DNA of 27,324 bases from an uncultured Clostridia bacterium. GTDB lineage: Bacteria; Bacillota; Clostridia; TANB77; CAG-508. The translations under genes and the position numbers were made by a program. The DNA is taken from the NCBI GenBank assembly GCA_948745425.1, contig CAPZDM010000017.1:1-27324 (forward strand), read 5' to 3'. Numbering within the stretch: position 1 is the stretch's first letter; every line of letters begins with the position of its first letter. Below are positions 1-7,227 of the stretch, one piece after another. The notes beneath the pieces are model-generated. The model was not told the DNA's origin, ran no database searches, and saw only the letters and a list, made by a program, of their open reading frames with translations.

Positions 1-82
1 TAATACTATAAATTTTTTATAAAAGTTTGTTGCACATCATTGACACATATACAAAATTTTATAAAAGAAGCGATAAAAGGTA

Positions 83-111
83 TTGCATAATTTGTCATAA
101 TATGATAATAT
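83..111 (+). promoter_or_regulatory. Possible pyrG promoter (weak match)
   Basis: TTGCAT at 83-88 and TAATAT at 106-111 are 17 bases apart, so transcription would start near 118. The -35 matches consensus at only three positions and the local sequence is all AT-rich, so this is tentative. No better promoter lies between the terminator hairpin at 131-178 and pyrG. That implies either this promoter reads through the hairpin or pyrG is read from further upstream. Confidence 0.35.
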
Positions 112-130
112 AAATAAGTCTTAAAAAGAT

Positions 131-178
131 AGGTTAAAAAAAAACCCCTAAAGAGGTTTTGATTTAATCTATTTTTTT
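131..178 (+). terminator. Intrinsic terminator in the pyrG leader, possible attenuator
   Basis: Bases 131-138 pair with 163-170 (8 bp, one G-U). After a 2x2 internal loop, 141-146 pairs with 155-160 (6 bp), with an 8-base loop holding CCCC/CCTAAAG. An A and seven T residues follow at 171-178, the classic intrinsic terminator layout. It could end an operon upstream of the window. Its position about 85 bases before the pyrG start, with no clear promoter after it, also fits an attenuator. Bacillus subtilis pyrG is controlled by such a leader terminator, with reiterative G addition at a GGGC start. No GGGC start is visible here. Confidence 0.75.
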
Positions 179-262
179 ATTATAGAAGACATACATAAAT
201 ACACAATAAATTTAGAAAAGGGATATGTCCACACAAATACAAAAATATAAGGAGAGATAAAA

Positions 263-1870
263 ATGAATACAAAGTATATATTTGTAACAGGAGGAGTAGT
301 ATCAGGACTAGGAAAAGGAATAACAGCAGCATCATTAGGAAGATTACTAAAAAATAGAGGATATAAAGTAACAAATCAAAAATTTGATCCATATATAAAT
401 GTAGACCCAGGAACTATGAGCCCATATGAACATGGGGAAGTTTTTGTAACAGACGATGGAGCAGAAACAGATTTAGACTTAGGACACTATGAAAGATTTA
501 CAGATGTAAATTTAACAAAAAACTCAAGTGTTACGTCAGGAAAAATATATCAATCTGTACTAGATAAAGAAAGAAGAGGAGATTATTTAGGAAAAACAGT
601 TCAAGTTATACCACATATTACAAATGAAATTAAAGACAGAATATATGCTTTCGAAAATACAGATCTAGATATTGTAATAACAGAATTAGGTGGAACAGTT
701 GGAGACATAGAAAGTCTAGCATTTATAGAAGCTATAAGACAAGTTGGACTTGAAAAAGCACCAGAAGATGTATGTTATATACATGTAACACTATTACCAT
801 ATATATCTGGTTCAAACGAATTAAAGTCAAAACCAACACAACACTCAGTTAAAGATTTACAATCATTTGGAATTAAGCCAGACATTTTAGTATGCCGTTC
901 AGAACAAGAAGTTCCAGAAGAAATGAGAGCAAAAATTGCATTATTCTGTAATGTAAGAAAAGAAAATGTTGTTCAAAACTTAACAGCAGATAACCTATAT
1001 GCAGTACCATTAATGCTAGAAAAAGAAGGACTAGCAATAGATGTATGTGAACATTTACATTTAGATAAAAAAGAAGCAAAAAACGAAGAATGGGAAAAAA
1101 TGATTAATAATATAAGAAAAATAGGAGATGAAAAGGTTACAATAGCTATTGTAGGAAAATATATAAAACTTGAAGATTCATATTTATCAGTGGCAGAAAG
1201 CTTGCAACATGGTGGATTTGCAAATAATGTAAAAGTAAAAGTCAAATTTATAGATTCAGAACCTATAACTAAAGAAAATGTATCACAAATTTTAGAAGGA
1301 ATACAAGGAGTAGTAGTTCCAGGGGGGTTTGGAGATAGAGGAATAGAAGGTATGATAAATACCATAGAATACGTAAGACAAAACAATATTCCATTTTTAG
1401 GAATATGTTTAGGTATGCAAATGAGTGTAGTTGAATTTGCAAGAAATGTATTAAAACTAGAAGACGTAAACTCAGAAGAATTTGATGCAAGGTGTAAAAA
1501 TCCATTAATACATATAATGGAAGAGCAAGTAGCGATAGAACATAAAGGTGGAACAATGAGATTAGGAGCATATCCATGTATTATTAAAGAAGGAAGTCTT
1601 GCAAATTCATTATATGGTAAAACAGAAATTTCAGAAAGACACAGACATAGATATGAATTTAATAATAAATATAGGGAAATATTAGAAGAAAAAGGACTAA
1701 TAATTTCTGGAACATCACCAGACGGCAAACTTGTAGAAATGGTTGAAAATGTAAATCATCCATACTTTATAGCAGCACAATTCCACCCAGAATTTAAATC
1801 AAGACCAGATAGACCAGGACCTTTGTTTAGGGGACTTATAAGCGCATCTAAGAAGTACGGAAAATTATAA
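263..1870 (+). CDS. pyrG: CTP synthase (glutamine-hydrolysing)
   Basis: Converts UTP to CTP with ATP and glutamine, the last step of pyrimidine nucleotide synthesis in the cytoplasm. The 535-residue length is normal for PyrG. The N-terminal amidoligase domain (about 1-270) carries the P-loop SGLGKG at residues 14-19. The C-terminal class I glutamine amidotransferase domain (about 290-530) has the nucleophile in GICLGMQ (Cys382) and the His508/Glu510 pair in FHPEF. The start is ATG 263, preceded by AAGGAG at 249-254. A terminator-like hairpin lies in its leader (131-178), and a GGGGC repeat follows it. The dGTPase-like gene begins 107 bases downstream; no convincing promoter separates them, so they may be cotranscribed. 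All catalytic residues are present and nothing suggests a defect. Confidence 0.98.
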   Translation: MNTKYIFVTGGVVSGLGKGITAASLGRLLKNRGYKVTNQKFDPYINVDPGTMSPYEHGEVFVTDDGAETDLDLGHYERFTDVNLTKNSSVTSGKIYQSVLDKERRGDYLGKTVQVIPHITNEIKDRIYAFENTDLDIVITELGGTVGDIESLAFIEAIRQVGLEKAPEDVCYIHVTLLPYISGSNELKSKPTQHSVKDLQSFGIKPDILVCRSEQEVPEEMRAKIALFCNVRKENVVQNLTADNLYAVPLMLEKEGLAIDVCEHLHLDKKEAKNEEWEKMINNIRKIGDEKVTIAIVGKYIKLEDSYLSVAESLQHGGFANNVKVKVKFIDSEPITKENVSQILEGIQGVVVPGGFGDRGIEGMINTIEYVRQNNIPFLGICLGMQMSVVEFARNVLKLEDVNSEEFDARCKNPLIHIMEEQVAIEHKGGTMRLGAYPCIIKEGSLANSLYGKTEISERHRHRYEFNNKYREILEEKGLIISGTSPDGKLVEMVENVNHPYFIAAQFHPEFKSRPDRPGPLFRGLISASKKYGKL

Positions 1871-1891
1871 ATAAAGTTGTATTATAAACAG

Positions 1892-1948
1892 TAGGGGCTT
1901 AATTAGCATGTGCCCGTTGAAATTAGCAATAAATTCGAGTAGGCACGT
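1892..1948 (+). repeat. Degenerate GGGGC-hairpin intergenic repeat (pyrG 3' side)
   Basis: TAGGGGC at 1892-1898 opens the element. GGGC (1895-1898) can pair with GCCC (1912-1915). Alternatively ATGTGCC (1908-1914) pairs with GGCACGT (1942-1948), with one G-U. AATTAGCA occurs twice (1901-1908, 1921-1928). It resembles the other GGGGC hairpins of the window but is degraded and has no T-run, so it is probably a relic and a poor terminator. Confidence 0.45.
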
Positions 1949-1977
1949 AAAACCTATATATCAAGAAGGAGTAAAAG

Positions 1978-3153
1978 ATGAAAGAAAAAGATATATTTGA
2001 AGATGTAAAATCTATAATGCTACAACAAGAAACTTTACTATCAGAAAATGCTTGTAAAGCCCATAAATGTATTAGATTACATGATGAAAAAGAAGATATT
2101 AGACCAGCATTTTTTAGAGATATAGATAGAATAATTCATTCACAGGGATATACAAGATATATAGACAAGACACAAGTTTATTCTTTTACAGACAATGACC
2201 ATATTACGCATAGAGTTTTACATGTACAATTAGTATCTAAAATTGCAAGAACAATAGGTAGAGCATTAAGACTAAATGAAGACTTAATTGAAGCTATAGC
2301 ATTAGGACACGATATAGGTCATACCCCATTTGGACATACAGGAGAAAAATTCTTAAATGAAATCTGTAAAAAAGAACATATTGGTTATTTCTGTCATAAT
2401 GCACAAAGTGTTAGGATATTAAAAGATATTGAAAGGGTAAATATAAGTATACAGACATTTGATGGAATATTAGCACATAATGGAGAACTTTTACTTAATA
2501 AGTATGAGCCAAATAATAATAAAACAAAGGAAGATTTGCTAGAAGAACTTAATAATGTATTTAATGTAGAAGGATATAGTAAATTCATAAAAGCAATGAC
2601 ATTAGAAGCATGTGTAGTAAGACTATCTGATGTAATTGCATATATAGGAAGAGATATTGAAGATGCAATAACTATTGGGGTTATAGATAGACAAGATATA
2701 CCAAGTCAAATTACAAAAGTATTAGGAAACAATAACTCAAACATAGTAAATACGTTAATTTTAGATGTAATAAAGAACAGTGTAGACAAAAATTATTTAC
2801 AATTTTCTAAAGACATATTTAAAGCACTAATTGATTTAAGAAATTGGAATTATCAAAAAATATATGACTCTGAAGAAGCCTGTAAAAATAAGAAAGAATT
2901 AGAAAAGGCATTTTCAGAAATGTATAGTATTTACCTAAATAAATTAGAAGGAAAAGATTATAAAAATAAAATAGAAATCTCTGATAATTTACCATATTCA
3001 GAAAAGAATTTATATGAATATATAAATTTAAGAAGTGCTGAATATAAAAATAATACAAATGTCAAAAGAATGATAATAGATTATATTGCAGGACAAACAG
3101 ATAAATTTTTCTTAAGAGAATGTGCAAGTAATCTAGATGAGCATCTAGTGTAA
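1978..3153 (+). CDS. dGTPase-like HD-domain dNTP triphosphohydrolase
   Basis: Resembles the deoxyguanosinetriphosphate triphosphohydrolase family, which splits dNTPs into nucleoside and triphosphate. The 391-residue protein carries the HD metal site expected of the family: His78 (THRVLHV), His111-Asp112 (ALGHDIGHTPFGHTGE) and Asp218 (RLSDVIAYIGRD). The segment around GHDIGHTPFGH is highly typical of Dgt-like enzymes. ATG 1978 follows AGAAGGAG at 1964-1971. It lies downstream of pyrG, so both neighbours touch nucleotide pools. Substrate preference among dNTPs cannot be read from sequence, and some relatives are annotated only as HD-domain proteins, so I give no symbol. Family assignment is firm; the exact substrate is inferred. 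Confidence 0.88.
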   Translation: MKEKDIFEDVKSIMLQQETLLSENACKAHKCIRLHDEKEDIRPAFFRDIDRIIHSQGYTRYIDKTQVYSFTDNDHITHRVLHVQLVSKIARTIGRALRLNEDLIEAIALGHDIGHTPFGHTGEKFLNEICKKEHIGYFCHNAQSVRILKDIERVNISIQTFDGILAHNGELLLNKYEPNNNKTKEDLLEELNNVFNVEGYSKFIKAMTLEACVVRLSDVIAYIGRDIEDAITIGVIDRQDIPSQITKVLGNNNSNIVNTLILDVIKNSVDKNYLQFSKDIFKALIDLRNWNYQKIYDSEEACKNKKELEKAFSEMYSIYLNKLEGKDYKNKIEISDNLPYSEKNLYEYINLRSAEYKNNTNVKRMIIDYIAGQTDKFFLRECASNLDEHLV

Positions 3154-3163
3154 AATTAGAATC

Positions 3164-3192
3164 TTGAAAAACAAAAACATATATGTTAAAAT
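3164..3192 (+). promoter_or_regulatory. Sigma-A-type promoter for the 115-residue membrane protein
   Basis: TTGAAA (3164-3169) and TAAAAT (3187-3192) are 17 bases apart, predicting a start near 3199 and a leader of roughly 27 bases before the GTG start. Both hexamers match consensus at five of six positions. It separates the small gene from the dGTPase-like gene. Confidence 0.65.
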
Positions 3193-3225
3193 ATAAAACA
3201 TCAGAAGAAATAAGGAGATAAAAAC

Positions 3226-3573
3226 GTGGACTTATTGATAATAGTATATATATTAGTTATAATTATATTTGCATTAATTGCTTATTCTGTAATGCAAATA
3301 AAATTAGCTGGAATGAATGTAAAAGACTTTTGGGATTTTATACAAGCAAATCAAGTATTGGATAGTTTATATAGAGCCTCAAAAGAATATGAAGAAATGT
3401 CTCAAAAAGAACAAATAGTATTTTTAATGGAAGCAGAAAAAGTATTCTCAGCATTTGATAAAGTACCTAATATTTTATGGGAAGATGAATACCAAAAATA
3501 TAGTAAAATATTAGAAATTTATAAAAATATAAAAGTTCTTAGATGGAATAGAGAGGCTAATCAGCAAACATAG
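3226..3573 (+). CDS. Small protein with one N-terminal membrane helix, unknown function
   Basis: I do not recognise this 115-residue protein. Residues about 3-22 are almost entirely Leu/Ile/Val/Phe/Ala and form one membrane helix. The rest is charged, helical and probably cytoplasmic, with a Trp-containing segment near DFWDFIQ and a basic C-terminus. The start is GTG 3226, set by TAAGGAG at 3211-3217 eight bases before it; there is no better ATG. It has its own promoter (3164-3192) and a terminator right after the stop (3576-3601), so it appears to be a one-gene unit between a dGTPase-like gene and a two-component system. No lipobox or cleavable signal is evident. It could assist the neighbouring sensor, but only proximity suggests that. 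Confidence 0.8.
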   Translation: MDLLIIVYILVIIIFALIAYSVMQIKLAGMNVKDFWDFIQANQVLDSLYRASKEYEEMSQKEQIVFLMEAEKVFSAFDKVPNILWEDEYQKYSKILEIYKNIKVLRWNREANQQT

Positions 3574-3575
3574 AA

Positions 3576-3601
3576 GGGTACGTTATAACGTGCCTATTTT
3601 T
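3576..3601 (+). terminator. Intrinsic terminator, GGG...GCC hairpin
   Basis: GGGTACGT (3576-3583) pairs with ACGTGCCT (3588-3595), including two G-U pairs, with the loop TATA. Five T residues follow at 3597-3601. It starts three bases after the TAG stop of the small membrane protein gene. The GGG...GTGCC form makes it a divergent member of the GGGGC-hairpin series. Confidence 0.75.
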
Positions 3602-3661
3602 ACACAAAATTCACATAATACACATAAAAAATATATAAAAATTTTATATAAATGATATAAT
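3601..3661 (+). promoter_or_regulatory. Upstream region of the two-component operon: spaced CACA repeats and a -10 box
   Basis: TATAAT at 3656-3661 is a full -10 match, but no good -35 lies 17 bases upstream, as is common for activated promoters. Upstream, TACACA (3601-3606), TTCACA (3610-3615) and TACACA (3619-3624) recur every nine bases. OmpR/PhoB-type regulators bind direct repeats, usually with a period of 10-11 bases, so autoregulation is possible but the period is off. The region is AT-rich, so chance is a real alternative. Confidence 0.35.
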
Positions 3662-3711
3662 AAAGATGAAAATTTAGAAAATTGATATATTATATAAGGG
3701 AGATATTGGTT

Positions 3712-4395
3712 ATGAAAAACAATACAATATTAGTAGTAGATGATGAACAAAGAATGAGAACTCTGATTAAAGATTTTCTAGAACAAAAAGAATATAGGAT
3801 TTTGCAAGCAAAAGATGGAGAAGAAGCAGTAGAAATATTTAATATGGAAAAAGATACTATTTCATTAATAATTCTTGATGTAATGATGCCAAAGCTTGAC
3901 GGTTGGTCTGTATTAAGGCAAATAAGACAAACTTCACAAGTTCCAATTATAATGCTAACAGCAAGAGGAGAAGAGCAAGATGAATTATTTGGGTTTGAAC
4001 TGGGTGCTGATGAATATATCTCAAAACCATTTAGTCCTAAAATATTAGTTGCACGTGTAGAAGCTATATTAAAAAGAGGAAATATATCGGAAAATATAGA
4101 TGAAAACACTGAAAAATCTGGAATAAAAATTGATGACAAAGCAAGAACTGTTACTGTTGATGGAAAAAATATTGATATGAGTTTAAGAGAATATGAATTA
4201 CTTAAATATTTACTAGATAATGTAGGAATTGCATTATCTAGAGACAAAATACTAAATAATGTTTGGAACTATGATTATTATGGAGATTCAAGAACTATAG
4301 ATAGTCATATAAAAAAAATAAGACATAAACTAGGCAAAAAAGGAAAATACATTAAAACTATTAGAGGAATTGGATATAAATTTGAAGCAAAATAA
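3712..4395 (+). CDS. OmpR/PhoB-family response regulator
   Basis: A transcription factor controlled by phosphorylation, 227 residues from ATG 3712. The receiver domain (about 5-120) has the acidic pair Asp10-Asp11, the phosphoacceptor Asp56 (IILDVMMPKLDG), Thr83 (IMLTARGE) and Lys105 (ISKPFSPK). The C-terminal winged-helix domain (about 130-226) has the usual LREYELLKYLL and TIDSHIKKIRHKLG segments and ends in a GIGYKFE hairpin. AAGGGAG at 3696-3702 sits nine bases before ATG 3712. The frame stays open upstream to a TTG at 3682, but that has no ribosome binding site and would add an atypical N-terminus. The histidine kinase gene follows after 21 bases, so the two form an operon. The signal and regulon are unknown; PhoP, VanR and ResD-like roles are all compatible. 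Confidence 0.95.
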   Translation: MKNNTILVVDDEQRMRTLIKDFLEQKEYRILQAKDGEEAVEIFNMEKDTISLIILDVMMPKLDGWSVLRQIRQTSQVPIIMLTARGEEQDELFGFELGADEYISKPFSPKILVARVEAILKRGNISENIDENTEKSGIKIDDKARTVTVDGKNIDMSLREYELLKYLLDNVGIALSRDKILNNVWNYDYYGDSRTIDSHIKKIRHKLGKKGKYIKTIRGIGYKFEAK

Positions 4396-4416
4396 TAAAT
4401 AAGGGGAAAACAAGAA

Positions 4417-5883
4417 ATGCGAAATAAATCAAAATCTATAAGAACAAGGCTATTTTTAACATTAAGTATAACACTCACTATAATAATTGGACTGTTTATA
4501 ATAGTAAACAATATCATATTAGAAAGGTTTTATATATATTCAAAAGAAAATAGTCTATTAGATGCATATAAATTAATAAATTCATATTATAGCAGTGAAG
4601 AAACAAGTGATATAGAGAATAAATTACAAGAAATGGAGATAAATAATAACTTTGAAATTTTAATTACAACCCCTTATAATGCGACAGTTTACATGTCAAA
4701 CAATGATTTTACCCCAAGTTATATGAACATAATTATAAAAAGAGAGTTTTTGCATAATGCAAGTTTAATATATTCAGACAATAAGATAATAATAAATCAA
4801 TCACAAGATATTACAACAGGATATAAATTTATATATTTAACATCAACACTAGATAATGAGTACAAGCTATACATAAGAGTTCCTATAGCATCAATAAAAG
4901 AAAGTGTAAAAATCTCTAATACTTTTCTACAACTAATAGGTTTTGTTATACTTATTATAAGTGGAATTATAGTAGTAATTATATCTAAGAGATTTACAGA
5001 ACCAATTTTACAACTAAACGAAGTAGCAAAGAAAATGTCTAAACTAGACTTTAGTACTAAATACAAAGAAACAAAAAGCAATGATGAAATAGACAATTTA
5101 GGAAAAAGTATAAATGTAATGTCAAATACAATGGAAAAAACTATAAAACAATTAAGAAATACTAATATAGAATTAGAAAAAGATATTGAAGAAAAATCCA
5201 AGACAGACGAAATGAGAAAACAATTCATTTCAGATGTATCACATGAATTAAAAACTCCGATAGCATTAATACAAGGTTATGCAGAAGGATTAGTAGAAAA
5301 TGTTGCAAAAGATGAAGAAAGTAGAAAATTTTATGCAGAAGTAATATTAGATGAATCTAATAAAATGGATATTTTAGTAAAAAAATTATTAGAATTAATA
5401 AAAATAGAATATGGTGCATTAGAATTTAACAATTCAGAATTTGACATTACAGAACTAATATCTGAAATAATAAGAAAATCACAAGTTATGCTTGATGAAA
5501 AAAACATAAAAGTCATTTATAATAGACATGAAAAAATAATGATATATGCAGATGAATTCTATACTGAGCAAATAATAAATAATTATTTTACAAATGCAAT
5601 AAAAAATGCAAAAGAAATAAATGGAAAAAAAGAAATAATAATAAATATAAAACAAAAAGAAGAAAATATTAAAATATCAGTGTTTAATACAGGAGACAAT
5701 ATAAAAGAAGAAGACCTAGAAAGAATCTGGAAGAGATTTTATAAGCTTGATGAATCAAGAAACAGGCAAGATGGAGGAACAGGAATAGGACTGGCATTGG
5801 TAAAAGCCATAATGGAAAGGACAGGAAAAAAATATGGTGTGGAAAATAAAGAAGATGGTGTAGAATTTTATTTTGAAATATAG
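4417..5883 (+). CDS. Membrane sensor histidine kinase
   Basis: Partner of the response regulator just upstream. The 488-residue protein has a first membrane helix at about 12-34 and an extracytoplasmic sensor region (about 35-168) with no family I recognise. A second helix (about 169-190) leads into a HAMP linker (191-243), a HisKA domain with the phosphorylated His276 (DVSHELKTP), and a HATPase domain. The HATPase shows an N-box around Asn393, a G1-like NTGDNI rather than the usual DxGxG, an F-box WKRFYK and a G2 box GGTGIGLALVKAI. The altered G1 box resembles that of some VanS-type kinases, so the enzyme is probably active. ATG 4417 follows AAGGGG at 4401-4406. A GGGGC-hairpin terminator at 5921-5949 ends the operon. 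The stimulus cannot be predicted. Confidence 0.95.
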   Translation: MRNKSKSIRTRLFLTLSITLTIIIGLFIIVNNIILERFYIYSKENSLLDAYKLINSYYSSEETSDIENKLQEMEINNNFEILITTPYNATVYMSNNDFTPSYMNIIIKREFLHNASLIYSDNKIIINQSQDITTGYKFIYLTSTLDNEYKLYIRVPIASIKESVKISNTFLQLIGFVILIISGIIVVIISKRFTEPILQLNEVAKKMSKLDFSTKYKETKSNDEIDNLGKSINVMSNTMEKTIKQLRNTNIELEKDIEEKSKTDEMRKQFISDVSHELKTPIALIQGYAEGLVENVAKDEESRKFYAEVILDESNKMDILVKKLLELIKIEYGALEFNNSEFDITELISEIIRKSQVMLDEKNIKVIYNRHEKIMIYADEFYTEQIINNYFTNAIKNAKEINGKKEIIINIKQKEENIKISVFNTGDNIKEEDLERIWKRFYKLDESRNRQDGGTGIGLALVKAIMERTGKKYGVENKEDGVEFYFEI

Positions 5884-5920
5884 AATTAGGAGTAAAAGAA
5901 ATAATTCAATAAATATCATG

Positions 5921-5949
5921 TAGGGGCGATTATCAATCGCCCATTTTTA
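5921..5949 (+). terminator. GGGGC-hairpin repeat acting as intrinsic terminator
   Basis: GGGCGATT (5924-5931) pairs perfectly with AATCGCCC (5935-5942) around the loop ATC, and ATTTTT follows. It ends the two-component operon 37 bases after the kinase stop. The element from TAGGGGC onward is identical to the copy at 18835-18856 except for one loop base, so it belongs to a dispersed repeat family as well as serving as a terminator. Confidence 0.85.
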
Positions 5950-5995
5950 AAAGAATATTGTGTAAAAAATAATATAAAAAAATTTCAAAAAACTG

Positions 5996-6024
5996 TTGAC
6001 AAAAAATGTCTGATAGTATACACT
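5996..6024 (+). promoter_or_regulatory. recA promoter
   Basis: A perfect TTGACA (5996-6001) is followed after 17 bases by TACACT (6019-6024), which matches the -10 consensus at four of six positions. Transcription would start near 6031, directly on the LexA-like palindrome at 6031-6042. A 15-base spacing to TATACA at 6017-6022 is an alternative. Confidence 0.7.
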
Positions 6025-6030
6025 AAATAC

Positions 6031-6042
6031 AAACATACGTTT
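6031..6042 (+). promoter_or_regulatory. Probable LexA (SOS) box of recA
   Basis: AAACATACGTTT is an imperfect palindrome close to the Gram-positive SOS consensus GAAC-N4-GTTC; it differs by A for G at one end and T for C at the other. It lies at the predicted transcription start of recA, where LexA would block RNA polymerase. The reduced match may mean weaker repression or a shifted consensus in this lineage. Confidence 0.5.
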
Positions 6043-6070
6043 TAAACCAAAATTGAAAGGAATGAAATTA

Positions 6071-7129
6071 ATGAGTGAAACAAATAATGAAAGAAAAAAA
6101 GCCTTAGAAATGGCAATGGGGCAAATAGAAAAACAATTTGGAAAAGGTTCTGTAATGAAATTAGGAGACTTTAAGGCAATGGAGGTAGAAGCAATATCAA
6201 CAGGTGCATTAAGTCTAGATGTTGCTTTAGGAATTGGAGGAGTTCCAAGAGGAAGAATTATAGAAATATATGGACCAGAATCTTCAGGAAAAACAACACT
6301 AGCATTACATATAATAGCAGAAGCACAAAAAGAGCAAGGAGAAGTTGCATTTATAGATGCAGAACATGCACTAGACCCAGTATATGCAAAACATCTAGGA
6401 GTAAATATAGATAACTTAATAGTATCACAACCAGACACAGGAGAACAAGCCTTAGAAATAACAGAAGCGTTAATTAGAAGTGGTGCATTAGATGTAATAG
6501 TTGTAGACTCAGTAGCAGCTTTAGTACCAAAAGCAGAAATAGATGGAGATATGGGAGACTCACACATTGGTCTACAAGCAAGACTTATGTCTCAAGCATT
6601 AAGAAAATTAGCAGGAGCAGTAAATAAATCAAAAACAGTTATAATATTTATAAACCAATTAAGAGAAAAAGTTGGGGTAATGTTTGGAAACCCTGAAACA
6701 ACAACAGGTGGTAGAGCATTAAAATATTATGCTTCAGTGAGATTAGACATAAGAAAAATAGAAAACATAAAACAAGATGGAGAAGTTATAGGAAACAGAG
6801 CTAGAGTAAAAGTAGTAAAAAACAAAGTAGCACCACCATTTAGAGAGGCTGAATTTGATATATTATATGGCAAAGGAATATCTAGAGAAGGAAATATATT
6901 AGACTTAGCAGTAAATCTTGATATAATAGAAAAAAGTGGTTCATGGTTTAGCTATAATGGAGAAAAGATAGCACAAGGAAGAGAAAACACAAAAAAATAC
7001 TTATTAGAAAATCCAGACATAACAAATGAAATAGAAAAGAAAGTAAGAGATAATTTTAATAAAGCATTTGAGAACAGTTTAACAAATGAAACTGAAAATC
7101 AAGAAGATGATGAAGAACCAGAAGAATAG
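6071..7129 (+). CDS. recA: RecA recombinase
   Basis: Forms filaments on single-stranded DNA for strand exchange and stimulates LexA self-cleavage in the SOS response. It has 352 residues from ATG 6071. The Walker A motif GPESSGKTT is at residues 68-76. The segments FIDAEHALDP, VVDSVAALVPKAEI, the L2-region signature GNPETTTGGRALKYY and INQLREK are all typical of RecA. The tail is strongly acidic, as in other RecA proteins. AAAGGA at 6056-6061 is nine bases before ATG 6071, which gives an MSETNNERKK start. TTG 6053 and ATG 6062 are in frame but lie before or within that ribosome binding site. It has its own promoter and a LexA-like box, and a hairpin terminator at 7135-7163, so it is likely a single-gene SOS unit. 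Confidence 0.99.
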   Translation: MSETNNERKKALEMAMGQIEKQFGKGSVMKLGDFKAMEVEAISTGALSLDVALGIGGVPRGRIIEIYGPESSGKTTLALHIIAEAQKEQGEVAFIDAEHALDPVYAKHLGVNIDNLIVSQPDTGEQALEITEALIRSGALDVIVVDSVAALVPKAEIDGDMGDSHIGLQARLMSQALRKLAGAVNKSKTVIIFINQLREKVGVMFGNPETTTGGRALKYYASVRLDIRKIENIKQDGEVIGNRARVKVVKNKVAPPFREAEFDILYGKGISREGNILDLAVNLDIIEKSGSWFSYNGEKIAQGRENTKKYLLENPDITNEIEKKVRDNFNKAFENSLTNETENQEDDEEPEE

Positions 7130-7134
7130 TTAAA

Positions 7135-7163
7135 AAGGGGGCACATAATGTAATGTGCCCCTT
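7135..7163 (+). terminator. recA terminator, GGGGC-type hairpin
   Basis: GGGGCACAT (7138-7146) pairs perfectly with ATGTGCCCC (7153-7161), with two flanking A-T pairs possible around an unpaired G. Only a short T-rich tail (TTGATTTT) follows, so termination may be incomplete. It begins five bases after the recA stop, and its 3' edge overlaps the -35 of the next promoter. Confidence 0.75.
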
Positions 7164-7190
7164 GATTTTAAAGCAATATTATTATATAAT
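7162..7190 (+). promoter_or_regulatory. lysS promoter
   Basis: TTGATT (7162-7167) and a perfect TATAAT (7185-7190) are 17 bases apart, predicting a start near 7197. The -35 overlaps the last bases of the recA terminator stem. This promoter probably serves lysS and the closely following fic, M50 protease and tsaD genes. No T-box or other tRNA-sensing leader fits in the short leader. Confidence 0.75.
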
Positions 7191-7227
7191 TAAGAATATT
7201 TAATAATGAGAAGGGAAACGTGATAAT

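Noticed and set aside
973..1728. A 251-residue open frame on the minus strand inside pyrG
   Set aside because: It is the complement of a well-conserved CTP synthase gene. The A-rich coding strand has few stops on its complement, and the predicted product is Ser/Ile/Leu/Phe-rich with no motifs or ribosome site.
3682..3711. TTG start at 3682 for the response regulator
   Set aside because: It has no ribosome site and would add ten residues not typical of OmpR-type regulators; AAGGGAG precedes ATG 3712.
6053..6070. Upstream TTG/ATG starts for recA (6053, 6062)
   Set aside because: TTG 6053 lies before and ATG 6062 adjoins the AAAGGA site at 6056-6061, while ATG 6071 has correct spacing and gives a normal RecA N-terminus.
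5947..6567. A 206-residue minus-strand frame across the recA promoter and 5' half
   Set aside because: It overlaps recA and its promoter and has a low-complexity Ser/Ala/Ile composition with no recognisable domain.
7191..7227. T-box or lysine riboswitch leader for lysS
   Set aside because: The leader is only about 30 bases from the consensus promoter and holds none of the conserved T-box or L-box sequence.
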